This document shows, piece by piece, positions 1 to 10,270 of a DNA stretch of 33,503 bases. Under the pieces are notes generated by a model that was given only the letters and a program-made list of their open reading frames with translations, searched no databases and had not been told where the DNA came from. Position 1 is the first letter of the stretch, and every line of letters begins with the position of its first letter. A program made the translations under genes and the position numbers. Origin of the DNA: Elusimicrobiota bacterium (lineage in GTDB: Bacteria; Elusimicrobiota; Elusimicrobia; UBA1565; UBA9628); contig JACQWX010000116.1 of NCBI GenBank assembly GCA_016209035.1, positions 1-33,503 of the forward strand, given 5' to 3'.

Positions 1-398
1 AGGCTCGTCGCGCCTCCCGAGGCCTCGGCCAGGATGCCGCAGACCTTGCGCAGGACTCCCTCGGAGTCCCTGGTCACGACATCGTTCGGGGGTTTGACTT
101 CCATGCGAAGGTCCGTGAGGTCAGAGATCGCCTCGGCCGCGGCCTCGGCGGTCAGGAGGCTGAAGTCCGCGAGCTTGGATGGGGGGAAAGGAGGCTTGAG
201 GATGAGCGAGAAATAAAGTCCCCCGCCAGCTGAATGCCAACGCCGTTCCATCCTGCCCCGGCCGCTGGTCTGGCGCAGGGCCCAAACAAGGGTGCCCTCC
301 TTGGCGCCCTCCTTGGCGAGCCCCCTGGCGAAGTCTTGGGTCGAAGTGGTTGACTCCAGTTTCAGGAGCCGCTTGATTCCAGGGAAGGAGGACTTCAC
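1..398 (-). CDS. birA: Biotin--[biotin carboxyl carrier protein] ligase, N-terminal part (cut by window edge)
   Basis: The visible 132 codons encode the start of a cytosolic biotin protein ligase, which activates biotin to biotinyl-AMP and transfers it to the carrier subunit of biotin enzymes such as acetyl-CoA carboxylase. Seen: a LESTTSTQDFAR segment near residue 15, then TSGRGRMERRW (the GRGRxxRxW biotinyl-AMP loop), GGGLYFSLIL, KPPNDV (matching the usual KWPND) and GILAEASG. No N-terminal helix-turn-helix precedes the catalytic core, so this is the short type without repressor function. The start is GTG at 398-396, which overlaps the nadC stop codon (GTGA) and has GGAG just upstream, so it is translationally coupled to nadC. 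A small in-frame duplication (AKEGAKEG) lies near residue 33. The C-terminus is outside the window. Confidence 0.9.
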   Translation of the reverse strand, partial: MKSSFPGIKRLLKLESTTSTQDFARGLAKEGAKEGTLVWALRQTSGRGRMERRWHSAGGGLYFSLILKPPFPPSKLADFSLLTAEAAAEAISDLTDLRMEVKPPNDVVTRDSEGVLRKVCGILAEASGGATS

Positions 399-1285
399 CA
401 CTCCAACTCCAAGCTCAGGTCCAGGGCGGGAGCGCTGTGGGTGATGCGGCCCACGGAGATGCGGTCGGGCCCGAGCTTGGCCAGCGAGCGGACGGTGGCG
501 AGGCTCACCCCGCCGGAGATCTCGACCTGGGGCGAAGGCCGGGCCGCGCGGATGAGCCTGATGGCTTCCTTGAGGGTTGCGGTCGTCATGTTGTCGAGCA
601 GGATGACGTCAGGCTCGGCCTCGACGGCCATGCGAACCTGGGGGAGGTCAGCGGCCTCGATCTCCAGCATCATCCCCGGGTAGCGGCGGCGCGCCTCCTT
701 GGCCGATCTCAGGAGGTCCGCAGGCCAAGCCCCTGCGGCGTTATCGCCGCAGGGGCCTGCGGTAGGGAGTGACTCCTTTCCGCGGGCCCAATGGTTGTCC
801 TTGAGCAGGACCGCGTCGTGCAGGCCCATGCGGTGGTTCAACCCCCCGCCGCAGATCACCGCGTATTTCGCGAGGGCGCGCAGGCCCGGGATGGTTTTTC
901 GCGTGTCGTGTATCTTCGCCCGGGTCCCCTTCACCAAGCGGGCGTAGGCCGCGGTCAGGGTAGCGATCCCGGAGAGATGCTGGAGGAAGTTGAGCGCTGT
1001 CCTCTCCGCGGTCAGGATGCCCCGGCCGCCCCGGACCTCCAGCACGGCCTGGCCTTTCCGGACCGGCCGGCCGTCAGGGACCAGGACGCGCACCTTGGCC
1101 CCAGGCTCCACCTGCCGGAAGACCTCGCGGGCCACTCCGGTCCCGCAGATCACGCCGTCCGCCTTGGCCACCACGCGGCCTCGGAGCTTGGTGGAGCGCG
1201 GCACGAACAACTGCGTCGTGATGTCGCCGCGCCGGCCGAGGTCCTCGGCCAGGGCGCGCTTGACCGTCTCCTGGATTCCCTTCAT
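395..1285 (-). CDS. nadC: Nicotinate-nucleotide diphosphorylase (quinolinate phosphoribosyltransferase)
   Basis: Converts quinolinate and PRPP to nicotinate mononucleotide, CO2 and PPi in de novo NAD synthesis; cytosolic. The 296-residue product has the family signatures: DLGRRGDITT near residue 15, RTALNFLQHLSGIAT (95-109), HDTRKTIPGLR (127-137), GGGLNHRMGLHD and LKDNH (161-165). The start at 1285 is chosen because ATG is preceded by GGAGG and GGAG and the protein then begins in register with the family (MKGIQETVKRAL); the longer frame to 1375 is not protein-like. Between LKDNH and the helix AKEARRRYPG there is an extra stretch of about 22 residues (168-190) not usual for NadC, and its DNA holds a perfect 12-bp hairpin. 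The gene overlaps birA downstream, and its ATG overlaps the stop of an upstream gene remnant. Confidence 0.93.
   Translation of the reverse strand: MKGIQETVKRALAEDLGRRGDITTQLFVPRSTKLRGRVVAKADGVICGTGVAREVFRQVEPGAKVRVLVPDGRPVRKGQAVLEVRGGRGILTAERTALNFLQHLSGIATLTAAYARLVKGTRAKIHDTRKTIPGLRALAKYAVICGGGLNHRMGLHDAVLLKDNHWARGKESLPTAGPCGDNAAGAWPADLLRSAKEARRRYPGMMLEIEAADLPQVRMAVEAEPDVILLDNMTTATLKEAIRLIRAARPSPQVEISGGVSLATVRSLAKLGPDRISVGRITHSAPALDLSLELEW
729..756. repeat. Perfect 12-bp hairpin inside nadC insert
   Basis: GCCCCTGCGGCG at 729-740, loop TTAT, and its exact complement at 745-756. It falls in the part of nadC that encodes the extra loop residues, so it may mark an inserted palindromic element kept in frame. 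Confidence 0.8.
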
Positions 1286-1432
1286 TTGTCTCCATCCTCC
1301 CGGCGTTCGTTGGACGGCAAGCCGTAGTAGCGTCGCCATTCTGTTTTTAGCTCGGAAACGGATTTTCCGAAGCATTCTTTGTAGGTGTCGCCCTCGAATT
1401 CCCGCTGGCCCTGCGGTTGAAGGCGCTCGACA

Positions 1433-1440
<8 letters not shown>
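1282..1440 (-). pseudogene. C-terminal remnant of a lost gene between uvrB and nadC
   Basis: Between the uvrB stop and the nadC start, one minus-strand frame encodes a protein-like tail of about 50 residues that includes QREFEGDTYKECFGKS and SELKTEWRRYYGLPSN, ending in a TGA at 1284-1282 that overlaps the nadC ATG (ATGA). The segment FGKSVSELKTEWRRYYG resembles the last helix of peptidase-MA/gluzincin type proteins (inference). No ATG, GTG or TTG lies in this frame between the uvrB coding end and the tail, so the rest of the gene seems deleted with the breakpoint near the uvrB stop codon. Alternatively it is a short gene with a non-standard start. Confidence 0.45.
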
Positions 1441-3454
<2,014 letters not shown>

Positions 3455-3460
3455 GGCGAT

Positions 3461-3466
3461 ATTATA
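3461..3466 (-). promoter_or_regulatory. uvrB -10 element (leaderless arrangement)
   Basis: Consensus TATAAT on the minus strand, 6 nt before the uvrB ATG at 3454, so transcription should begin at or next to the start codon. No -35 consensus is seen at 17-18 bp; that position is the centre of the 32-bp palindrome. Confidence 0.6.
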
Positions 3467-3470
3467 CTTT

Positions 3471-3502
3471 TCCACCGACATATCTTAAGATATGTCGGTG
3501 GA
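3471..3502. promoter_or_regulatory. Perfect 32-bp palindrome between divergent uvrB and aldo/keto reductase genes
   Basis: Arms TCCACCGACATATCTT and AAGATATGTCGGTGGA are exact complements with no spacer. The right arm includes the first codons of the aldo/keto reductase (ATG at 3492), and the mirror copy creates the spurious upstream ATG in the uvrB frame. It covers the uvrB -35 region. Likely an operator for a dimeric regulator shared by both genes, or a cruciform-forming site; the function is inferred. Confidence 0.7.
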
Positions 3503-4445
3503 GAGCAGACCCCTGGGCCGCACCAGCCTCAAGGTCAGCGTGCTGTCTCTCGGCACCATGAATTTCGGGTCCGAATGGTGCGGGAGGAAGTTCGTGGACG
3601 ACCGGACCGCGTCGAGCATGCTCGACGCGGCGATGGAGGCCGGGGTCAATCTCATCGATACGGCCGACGTCTACGGCCTGGGGGCTTGCGAATCCATGCT
3701 GGGCCGGCTCCTGGGCAAGCGCCGCGGCAAGCTGCTCCTGGCGACCAAGGTCTGCGGCGAGATGAGGCCGGGCGACCCCTCTTCCGGCGGGCTTTCAGCC
3801 CGCCATATCTCGCAGGCCCTGGATGACAGCCTCAAAAGGCTGAGAACGGACCGGGTGGACCTCTACATGGCGCACGCGCCGGACCCCAGGGTTCGCGTCG
3901 AGGAGACCCTGGAGGCCTTCGGCAAGGCGGTCAAGGCAGGCAAGGCCAGGGTCGTGGGCTGCTCCAATTTCTCGGCGGAACAGCTCAGGGAGGCCCTTGC
4001 CTTGGCCGGCGGCAGCCGGCCCAGGCTCGAGTTCAATCAGGTCGAATACAACCTGGCCTGCCGGTCCATCGAGGCCGACCTCGTGCCGTTCTGCGAGGAC
4101 GAGGGCGTGAGCATCCTGTCCTGGAGCCCCCTGGGCGGCGGGGGATTGACTTGCAGGTATCCGGGGGACCGCCGGCGGCAGGAGGCCCTGGGGATGGCGC
4201 CCGCCAGGCTGGAGGGGCTCGCCCACGTGGTCGAGAAGGTCGCCGTGTCGGAGGATCTGACCCCCGGCCAAGCCGCCCTTGGCTGGGTCGCATCCAAACC
4301 CTGGGTGGCGTCCGCGGTCTTCGGAGCCAGCAACGTGGCTCAACTCAAGGAGAACTTGGGCGCCAAGGCTCTCGACCGGAGGATGGCCTCGATCCTCGAC
4401 AAAGCCTCGGCCCTGTGCCTGGGGCGGCGCGGGGCCGAAAGTTGA
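3492..4445 (+). CDS. Aldo/keto reductase
   Basis: NAD(P)H-dependent oxidoreductase of the aldo/keto reductase superfamily; physiological substrate unknown. The 317-residue TIM-barrel protein carries the complete catalytic tetrad: Asp56 (DTADVYG), Tyr61, Lys86 (LATKV) and His128 (MAHAPDP). It also has the N-terminal PLGRTSLKVSVLSLGTMNFG and the cofactor-binding stretch NFSAEQLREAL and GASNVAQLKENLGA. The start at 3492 fits the family N-terminus (a few residues before PLGRT) but lies within the palindrome and lacks a clear Shine-Dalgarno site; TATCTT at 3481-3486 could be a -10 for a leaderless message. It is divergent from uvrB and converges on the small gene at 4455. A hairpin (GGCGGGCT, loop TTC, 3786-3804) is in ordinary family sequence. 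Confidence 0.9.
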   Translation: MSVESRPLGRTSLKVSVLSLGTMNFGSEWCGRKFVDDRTASSMLDAAMEAGVNLIDTADVYGLGACESMLGRLLGKRRGKLLLATKVCGEMRPGDPSSGGLSARHISQALDDSLKRLRTDRVDLYMAHAPDPRVRVEETLEAFGKAVKAGKARVVGCSNFSAEQLREALALAGGSRPRLEFNQVEYNLACRSIEADLVPFCEDEGVSILSWSPLGGGGLTCRYPGDRRRQEALGMAPARLEGLAHVVEKVAVSEDLTPGQAALGWVASKPWVASAVFGASNVAQLKENLGAKALDRRMASILDKASALCLGRRGAES

Positions 4446-4454
4446 ATCCGCTGG

Positions 4455-4799
4455 TCAGTTGTTCCGGCTGTTCTCGACGCTGAAGCGCCGCGCCAGAGTG
4501 GTCATGACGCGCCCTTCGCAGGTGCGCATCCGGGCGCGTGTCTGGTAGGAACCGGACCCGAATCCGATCCAGTCATACCACCAATAGCCGCTGGAGAGCC
4601 GGCAGGACTGCCACGGGCCCTGATTGACGGACAACTCGACGGACTCGGCATTCTCCGGTGCGGCGACGCGGAAGGTGTACTCCGCGCTGGTCAACCGCTC
4701 GCCTTCCTTCGGGAAATCCAGGGCGATGCTCTCCGTGGTCAAGGTGAGCTTGCCGGATGTCCGGTCCAGGAGGGCCGTTTTCCTGCTGTTGTTCTTCAT
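4455..4799 (-). CDS. Hypothetical small protein, 114 residues
   Basis: Not a family I can name. No signal peptide or membrane segment; beta-rich composition with a central YTFRVAAPENAESVELSV, which reads like one sheet of an immunoglobulin-like or carbohydrate-binding sandwich. An aromatic patch GYWWYDWIGFGSGSYQTRAR and two cysteines (CRLSS and RTCEGR) follow. The start at 4799 is supported by AGGAG about 8 nt upstream; the longer frame to 4862 is low-complexity. TACAAT at 4873-4868 on the minus strand could be its -10, giving a leader of about 65 nt. Monocistronic, converging on the aldo/keto reductase and upstream of no obvious partner. Confidence 0.7.
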   Translation of the reverse strand: MKNNSRKTALLDRTSGKLTLTTESIALDFPKEGERLTSAEYTFRVAAPENAESVELSVNQGPWQSCRLSSGYWWYDWIGFGSGSYQTRARMRTCEGRVMTTLARRFSVENSRNN

Positions 4800-4943
4800 C
4801 TGTTTTCTCCTACGGGACACCCGATGCGATTGGGGAACCGCCCATTCGGGGGGATGTCCCATGGGGAGATTGTAGCGAGGGTCGGGCCGGGGTGTCGATT
4901 GGGGAAACTACGGAGTCAGGGGGGGACTTGTACGCAACGGCCC

Positions 4944-5606
4944 TTAGCGGAGCGAGGTCAGGCCGTGCCGGATGGCGTACTTGGTCAGGCCCGCGACCGT
5001 GCGGATGGAGAGCTTGCGCGAAAGGCGCTCCCGGTGGGCTTCCGCGGTCCTCACGCTGAGGCCCAGCTTGCGCGCGATCTGCTTGTTGGCCATGCCTTCC
5101 GCGACGAGGACGAGGACCTCCCGTTCCCGGGCGCTCAAGGAAGCGACGCCCCTGCGGGTCGCGGGCAGCTTCCCCTCGAGGGAAAGCACGGCGTCGGTCA
5201 TGTCCGGCGGGAAATACAGCCCGCCCTTGGCGACCCGCTTGATGGCCTCGAGCAGGTTCGAGGTCGGCTCGTCCTTCATCACGTAGCCGCGCGCTCCGCA
5301 CCGGGCCATCCTCACCACGTATTCCTCGCTGGAATGGATGCTGAAGGCGACGACCCTGGCTTTGGGCACGGCCCGCCGCAGGCGGCGGGCCAGCTCCCCG
5401 CCGTCAAGGGACGGCAGGGAGATGTCCAGGACGAAGACGTCGGGCGAAAGGGCGCGCGCCTTGCGCAGGGCCTCGGCGCCGTCGGAGGCTTCCCCGACCA
5501 CCGCGATCGAGCCCTGTCCCGAAAGGTAGGAGCGCACCCCTTCCCTGACGATGGGGTGGTCGTCCACCAGGAACACCTTGATCCTGCCGCGGTTCTCGCG
5601 TCTCAT
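4944..5606 (-). CDS. NarL/FixJ-family response regulator
   Basis: DNA-binding output of a two-component system; pairs with the histidine kinase encoded immediately upstream (ATGA overlap at 5603-5606). The 220-residue protein has a receiver domain with acidic pair Asp15-Asp16 and phosphoacceptor Asp61 ([12 protein letters not shown]). Switch residues are Ser in AFSIHS and Lys in YVMKDE. A C-terminal LuxR-type helix-turn-helix follows ([28 protein letters not shown], then [15 protein letters not shown]). All key residues are intact. Start ATG 5606 is fixed by the overlap and by the receiver beginning a few residues later; the longer frame to 5843 is a shadow of the kinase gene. Target genes unknown. 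Confidence 0.93.
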   Translation of the reverse strand: MRRENRGRIKVFLVDDHPIVREGVRSYLSGQGSIAVVGEASDGAEALRKARALSPDVFVLDISLPSLDGGELARRLRRAVPKARVVAFSIHSSEEYVVRMARCGARGYVMKDEPTSNLLEAIKRVAKGGLYFPPDMTDAVLSLEGKLPATRRGVASLSAREREVLVLVAEGMANKQIARKLGLSVRTAEAHRERLSRKLSIRTVAGLTKYAIRHGLTSLR

Positions 5607-8227
5607 GGCCGTCCGTTGCCTCCGTTTCCCATGGGAGCCCGGACCAAGAGCCGGGTCCCTTTCCCGGGCTTGGAGTCGAACTCGATCGTTCCGCCGAGCG
5701 CTTCGACCCGCTCGGAGATGTTGGTCAACCCGAGCCCTCCGTGCCCCTCGCCCTTCCGCCCGCGGCCCCGCAACGACCCGAGGGGACGTTGCGGCCCGGC
5801 CGAAGGCTGGGCCGCGCAGCCCTTGCCGTCGTCCTTCACGCACAGCTCGATGCCCCCTTTCCTGCGCAGGAGGGAGAGGTCCACGCTTCTCGCCCGGGCG
5901 TGCCGTTCGACGTTGTTGAGCGCCTCCTGGGCGATGCGGAACAGCGCCAGCGCCAGGCCGGGATCGACGGATCGCGGCACCCCGGTGAACCGAATCGTCA
6001 CCGCGACCCCGGAGCGGGCCTTGAGCCCGCGGCAGAGGGTCCTGAGCGCGGGCTGGAGCCCGAGGTCCTCGAGCTCCGAGGGCATGAGGTTCTGCGAGAC
6101 CCGGCGGATCTCGGCGATGGCGCGGTCGAGGTGCCCGGCGGCCTTCATGACGTGCCGGCCGGCATCCCGGGGGCTCGAAGCGATCTCCTTGGGCAGGGAC
6201 TGCAGGCTGAACTTGATGCCGGAGAGGATCTGGCCGACCCCGTCATGGAGCTCCCGGGCCAGGCGCTTGCGCTCGGTCTCCTGGCTCGTGACCACCCTGC
6301 CGTGAAGGGCCCGGCGTTCTTCCTCGGCTCTCTTCGCCCGGGTGATGTCCCGCGAGAGGCCGACCAGCATGGCGACCTTCCCCCCGCGGTCCTTGATGGG
6401 GAAAAGCCGGTTCTCGAGCACGGTCGGGCCATGCCAGCCAGGCAAGGTCACCTCGCGCCTGCTCGGGATCCCGGTGCGCACGACCCTCCGGATGACCTTC
6501 AGGTGCTTGAGCGCCGAAGCTCTGGGGAAGATCTCGGTCAGGCGCTTGCCGGCCACCTCGGGCATGCCGGCCATCCTGCGGTTGGAGTAGAGGACGCGGC
6601 CGTCCGGCTCGAGCAGGTACACGTAGTCCGGGATGCCCTCGGCGAGCGTCTTGTAGAGCTGCCGGCTCCTCCGGAGTTCGGCTTCGGCCTTCCTGCGCTG
6701 CGTGATGTCGCGGGCGATGCCGACGGCCATCCAGCGGCCGCCGACGCGCAGGGAGGACATCGAGAGCTCGATGGGGAATTCGGTCTTGTCCTTGCGGCGG
6801 GCCGTGAACTCCAGGGTCCTGCCGACCGCCGCGCCGGTCCCGGTCCTGCGCCATCTCTGGAACGCCTTGCGATAGGCCGCCAGATGCCGGGGAGCCGCGA
6901 GAGCGGCGTGCAAGGGCTTCCCCAGGGCCTCGTCACGGGTGAGGCGGAAGATCCGCTGGGCGGCGGGGTTCCAGTAGGCGATCCTGCCGCCGTCGTCCAT
7001 CGCCATGATTGCGTCCTGCGCCGAGTTGGCCAGGACCCGGAACTTCTCCTCGCTCTCGCGCAGGGCGGTTTCCGCCCGCTTGCGCAGGGTGATGTCGCGG
7101 GCCACCGACAGGACATGGGTCCTCCCGTCCAACTCGAACGCCCTGCTGGAGATCTCCACCGGGATATTCCGGCCGTCCTTGGCGACATGGACCATCTCGA
7201 AGACGGCGTGGCCGGCGCGTCTCAGCGCGGCCACGGCCTGACGCCTGGCCTCCTCCATGCCTCCGGCGTCGATGTCCATGGGGGTCAGCTTCAGCAATTC
7301 GGCCCTGGCGTAGCCCAGCCGCGAGCATGCGGCGTCGTTCACCTCGACGAAGCGCGTCAGCTTCCCCCGGGAGTCCACGCCATGGACAAAGGCCGCGTCA
7401 TTGCTGGTGCCGAACAGCAGTCTGAACCGCCGCTCGCTCTCGGCCAGGGCTTTCTCCGCCCGCTTGCGTTTCGTGACGTCGCGGAAGAACCAGACCCGGC
7501 CGTAGTAGGTCCCGTCGGCGCCGTGCATGGGCGCGGAGTGGCGGTCGAAGGTCCTGCCGTCTTTGAGGGCGATCTCCTCACGGCTCCTTTCCCGCCTGTG
7601 GCGATAGAGGCGCCGGACCCTCGCCAGGAAACCTTCGGGGTCGACCAGCTTGTCGAGCACCGACTTCAAGGCGAGGTCGTCCGAGCGGGACTCGACCACC
7701 CGGCGCGGGATGCCCCACATCTCGACGAACCGGCTGTTGAAGGAGACCATCCGGCCCCGGCCGTCCACCACGAGGATGCCGTCGGGAGAGTTTTCCTGCT
7801 GGGTGCGCAGCAGGGCGTTGCGAAAGCCCAGGTGTTCCTCGGCCTGCTTGCGGCCCGTGAGGTCGTCCACCAGCTCGATGAACCCGGTCACGCTGCCGTC
7901 GGCAGCGAGCATGGGGTAGGCCCGGATGTGGACCGGGAACCGGGTGCCGTCGTCGCGGACGCCCTCGGTGAAGGCCTCCCTGGGCTGCTTGGTCGCCATG
8001 ACCCGCCTGCCGGGGCAATGCGGGCAGACCTGCCTGCGCTTCTCGAAGGCCGCGTAGCAGCGCCGGCCGACGAGGTCCTTGAGGCTCTTCCTGAAGAAGG
8101 CGCGCTGCGTCGCGTTGGCCGTGATGATCCGGAAGTCCCTGCCGATGAGGGCGATGCCGGTCTGGATGTTGTCCATCATCGCCCGGTAGCTCACGCCGTT
8201 GCGGACCGGCTCGTCCGTGTTCTTCAT
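5603..8227 (-). CDS. Multi-PAS sensor histidine kinase (HisKA_3 / NarL type)
   Basis: Soluble sensor kinase of 874 residues with no membrane segment, so it probably senses a cytoplasmic or diffusible signal. Five PAS/PAC units occupy about residues 10-640, each ending in a D(L/V/I)T.R(K/R)..E-type PAC tail. A HisKA_3 dimerisation domain follows with phosphoacceptor His661 ([12 protein letters not shown]), then a HATPase_c domain (N-box ALNNVERHA near 771, G1 box DDGKG near 799, G2 [13 protein letters not shown]). PAS1 carries a cysteine cluster (CYAAF and CPHCPGR). About 25 extra residues (805-829) split the G1 and G2 boxes; their DNA contains two hairpins. Start 8227 is preceded by a G-rich stretch; a TTG at 8254 is possible. 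Translationally coupled to the response regulator downstream. Confidence 0.93.
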   Translation of the reverse strand: MKNTDEPVRNGVSYRAMMDNIQTGIALIGRDFRIITANATQRAFFRKSLKDLVGRRCYAAFEKRRQVCPHCPGRRVMATKQPREAFTEGVRDDGTRFPVHIRAYPMLAADGSVTGFIELVDDLTGRKQAEEHLGFRNALLRTQQENSPDGILVVDGRGRMVSFNSRFVEMWGIPRRVVESRSDDLALKSVLDKLVDPEGFLARVRRLYRHRRERSREEIALKDGRTFDRHSAPMHGADGTYYGRVWFFRDVTKRKRAEKALAESERRFRLLFGTSNDAAFVHGVDSRGKLTRFVEVNDAACSRLGYARAELLKLTPMDIDAGGMEEARRQAVAALRRAGHAVFEMVHVAKDGRNIPVEISSRAFELDGRTHVLSVARDITLRKRAETALRESEEKFRVLANSAQDAIMAMDDGGRIAYWNPAAQRIFRLTRDEALGKPLHAALAAPRHLAAYRKAFQRWRRTGTGAAVGRTLEFTARRKDKTEFPIELSMSSLRVGGRWMAVGIARDITQRRKAEAELRRSRQLYKTLAEGIPDYVYLLEPDGRVLYSNRRMAGMPEVAGKRLTEIFPRASALKHLKVIRRVVRTGIPSRREVTLPGWHGPTVLENRLFPIKDRGGKVAMLVGLSRDITRAKRAEEERRALHGRVVTSQETERKRLARELHDGVGQILSGIKFSLQSLPKEIASSPRDAGRHVMKAAGHLDRAIAEIRRVSQNLMPSELEDLGLQPALRTLCRGLKARSGVAVTIRFTGVPRSVDPGLALALFRIAQEALNNVERHARARSVDLSLLRRKGGIELCVKDDGKGCAAQPSAGPQRPLGSLRGRGRKGEGHGGLGLTNISERVEALGGTIEFDSKPGKGTRLLVRAPMGNGGNGRP
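5768..5815. repeat. Tandem hairpins in histidine-kinase ATPase-domain insert
   Basis: CCGCAACG (5768-5775) pairs with 5787-5794 across an 11-nt loop. Overlapping it, GCGGCCCGGCC (5791-5801) pairs with 5805-5815 with one mismatch around a GAA loop. Both lie in the DNA for the extra loop of the kinase. Confidence 0.65.
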
Positions 8228-8293
8228 GGGAACCCCCCCATCCATTGTACTCAAATAGATGGTGTCAGGTGTTCACCAAATTCACCAATATGC

Positions 8294-8299
8294 TATCCT
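8294..8299 (+). promoter_or_regulatory. Cyclophilin -10 element (leaderless arrangement)
   Basis: TATCCT ends 6 nt before ATG 8306, with a weak -35 (TTCACC) about 16 nt upstream. No Shine-Dalgarno sequence is present. Confidence 0.45.
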
Positions 8300-8305
8300 C
8301 CGTCA

Positions 8306-8788
8306 ATGGCGAAGACAGCGACCATCAAGACCAACCGCGGCGTCATCAAGCTGGATCTCTTCGAGAAGGAGTGCCCCAAGACCGTGGCCAACTTCGAGAA
8401 GCTGGCCAAGCAGAAGTTCTACGACGGCCAGAAATGGCACCGCGTCATCAAGGACTTCATGATTCAAGGAGGCTGCCCGCACAGCAAGACCGGCGCCGGC
8501 CGGGCCGGCACCGGCGGGCCGGGCTACGCCACGGAGTGCGAGATCCGCCCCCAGCTCAGGCACGGCAAGGGCGCCCTCTCCATGGCGCACGCGGGCTCCT
8601 GTAGGCACGACGACTCGGGCAACCTCATCCACGGCGCCTGCTCGAACGGGTCGCAGTTCTTCATCACCCACGTCCCGACCCCGCATCTCGACGGCGTCCA
8701 CACCGTCTTCGGCAAGGTCCTCGATGGGCAGGACGTGGTCGACGCCATCAAGCAGGGAGACGACATCGCCGGCGTCGACGTCCTATAG
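8306..8788 (+). CDS. Cyclophilin-type peptidyl-prolyl cis-trans isomerase
   Basis: Catalyses proline cis/trans isomerisation during protein folding. The 160-residue product lacks a signal peptide, so it is cytosolic. Family signatures in order: [39 protein letters not shown] (catalytic Arg in the HRVI motif), [26 protein letters not shown] and [17 protein letters not shown]. It has a somewhat longer loop before SQFF ([17 protein letters not shown]) than the smallest bacterial forms. Start ATG 8306 is the first in the homologous frame and follows a -10 hexamer by 6 nt; it is divergent from the histidine kinase. Its last 6 nt overlap the convergent Mur ligase gene. Confidence 0.93.
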   Translation: MAKTATIKTNRGVIKLDLFEKECPKTVANFEKLAKQKFYDGQKWHRVIKDFMIQGGCPHSKTGAGRAGTGGPGYATECEIRPQLRHGKGALSMAHAGSCRHDDSGNLIHGACSNGSQFFITHVPTPHLDGVHTVFGKVLDGQDVVDAIKQGDDIAGVDVL

Positions 8789-10135
8789 CGCCCGCAGGAC
8801 GGCGCGGGCGAAGGCGCTCAAGGTCGGGTCCCGGGCGCCCATCACGAGCACCAGGTCTCCGGGCCGCGCCGCCTGCGCGATCCTGAAGATGATGTCGTCG
8901 CGGCGGGGGACGTGGAAGGCCTGGATGCCCTTCGCGGACAGCGGTCCGGTGATGTCGGCCGACGAGACGTCCTTGCTGGCCGCGCCTCCCACGTAGTAGA
9001 TGTCCGGCATCCAGAGCATGTCCTGGGGCCTTAAATGCTCGGCGAAGGCCCCGATGAGCTCGCTGCGCAGGAGCCTGGTGGGAGCGAACCCGTGCGGCTG
9101 GTACACGGCCAGCACCCGGGCCGCCCCCAAGGAGGCGGCTGAGAGCACGGCTGCGACCTTGGCCGGGTTGTGGGCGTAGTCGTCGATCACCTCCACCCCC
9201 CCGGCTGACCCGACCCTCTCGAACCTGCGGCTCAGGCCCTTGTAGGAAGCCAGGGCGCGGCTGCAATCGGCGAGGCTCACCCCTTCGCCGAGGCAGGCGG
9301 CGACCGCCGCCACGGCGTTCTCCACGTTGTACCGGCCCGGGAGCGGCAGGACGAATTCGACGTCGCGCAGAGAGAACCTCGAACACGAGGGGCGCGACTC
9401 GACCCTCTCGGCCTTAAGCTCCCCCGATCGCAGGCCGAAGGTGGCGGACTTGGAGGCCAACTCCGCCAGATTCGGGTCGTCGGCGTTGACGATGAGGGAC
9501 CGCGCGTTCCCGCTGAACCGCCGCAGGATGTCCTTCATGGCCGCGACTTCCTTGTGGTCCTTGGTGAGGTTGAGGAACAGCCCCACCGCGGGCCTGTAGT
9601 TGACCAGGGAGCCGTCGCTCTCGTCCGCCTCGATGACCAGGAGGTCCGAGGCGCCTCGGAAGGCGTTCCCGTAGAGGCCGCGCTCCTTGAGGCTGATGAG
9701 GCTCGCTCCGGTGATCACCGAGGGAGACCGGCCTGCGGCCTGCAGGATCTCGAAGACCATGGCCGCGACCGTGGATTTCCCGCTGGTGCCGGTGACAGCG
9801 ATGGTGCGGGAGCGCTCCACGTGCCGGGCCAGGAGCTCGGAGCGGTGGATGACCGGCTTGGACAGCTTCTTGGCCGCCGCGACCTCCGGGTTGGAGTCCT
9901 CGATGGCGGTGGAGAGAACGACCAGGTCCGTGTCGGCCGTGATGCCGCTGCCGTCCTGGGGATGGAGGCGCATGGAGAGGGCTTGGAGCTTCTCCTTGAG
10001 GTCCAGGTTCTCCCCGCGATCGAAGAGCCGGTCCGAGCCGGTGGCCTTGCCTCCGGCCATGACATGGATCTGGGCGAGGGAGCTCATCCCGACGCCCCCG
10101 ATGCCCACGAAATGGATGCTCGTCGGCTCAGCCAT
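8783..10135 (-). CDS. Mur ligase family protein (MurC/Mpl-like)
   Basis: A 450-residue ATP-dependent ligase related to UDP-N-acetylmuramate--L-alanine ligase (MurC) and the recycling ligase Mpl. Seen: an N-terminal Rossmann motif [15 protein letters not shown]-loop TGTSGKST (115-122), EADESDGS (170-176), TKDHKE (191-196), [13 protein letters not shown] and [12 protein letters not shown]. The P-loop differs from the usual MurC GTHGKTTT, and DYAHNP replaces DYGHHP, so it may use another substrate (Mpl-like or a divergent MurC). Not next to other cell-wall genes. Start 10135 is the ATG in register with the Rossmann motif; a 14-bp palindrome lies just upstream and no Shine-Dalgarno site is visible. 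Converges on the cyclophilin gene. Confidence 0.85.
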   Translation of the reverse strand: MAEPTSIHFVGIGGVGMSSLAQIHVMAGGKATGSDRLFDRGENLDLKEKLQALSMRLHPQDGSGITADTDLVVLSTAIEDSNPEVAAAKKLSKPVIHRSELLARHVERSRTIAVTGTSGKSTVAAMVFEILQAAGRSPSVITGASLISLKERGLYGNAFRGASDLLVIEADESDGSLVNYRPAVGLFLNLTKDHKEVAAMKDILRRFSGNARSLIVNADDPNLAELASKSATFGLRSGELKAERVESRPSCSRFSLRDVEFVLPLPGRYNVENAVAAVAACLGEGVSLADCSRALASYKGLSRRFERVGSAGGVEVIDDYAHNPAKVAAVLSAASLGAARVLAVYQPHGFAPTRLLRSELIGAFAEHLRPQDMLWMPDIYYVGGAASKDVSSADITGPLSAKGIQAFHVPRRDDIIFRIAQAARPGDLVLVMGARDPTLSAFARAVLRAL

Positions 10136-10137
10136 GG

Positions 10138-10151
10138 GGTAGCATGCTACC
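10138..10151. promoter_or_regulatory. 14-bp palindrome upstream of Mur ligase start
   Basis: GGTAGCATGCTACC is self-complementary and ends 2 nt from the ATG at 10135. On the minus strand it contains TAGCAT, a weak -10-like hexamer. Could be an operator; function inferred. Confidence 0.35.
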
Positions 10152-10170
10152 AAATTCGAGGTAGGCCCTT

Positions 10171-10192
10171 GGACCTATTTGCGGCTAGGTCC
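10171..10192. repeat. 7-bp hairpin in divergent intergenic region
   Basis: GGACCTA, 8-nt loop, TAGGTCC, between the divergent Mur ligase and small membrane protein genes. No T-run follows, so a terminator role is not supported. Confidence 0.4.
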
Positions 10193-10270
10193 ATTCTTCT
10201 CGCCAGCCTGACCCTTCGGCCCAGCCCTTGAGCGCCCGCGGCGGCTACAATATCATTGAGGACAGGGGAT

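Noticed and set aside
281..320. Tandem repeat in birA (AKEGAKEG)
   Set aside because: A single short duplication at a variable loop; not evidence of a repeat element.
1286..1375. Longer nadC start at 1375
   Set aside because: The extra 30 residues are basic and unlike NadC, and they overlap the gene remnant in another frame; a good ribosome site precedes 1285.
3786..3804. Inserted palindrome in the aldo/keto reductase
   Set aside because: The encoded GGLSARHI is ordinary family sequence, so no insertion is indicated.
5741..8788. A 1015-codon open frame on the plus strand over the kinase and cyclophilin genes
   Set aside because: Only its last 160 codons are real (cyclophilin). The rest is low-complexity antisense of the histidine kinase, an effect of high GC content.
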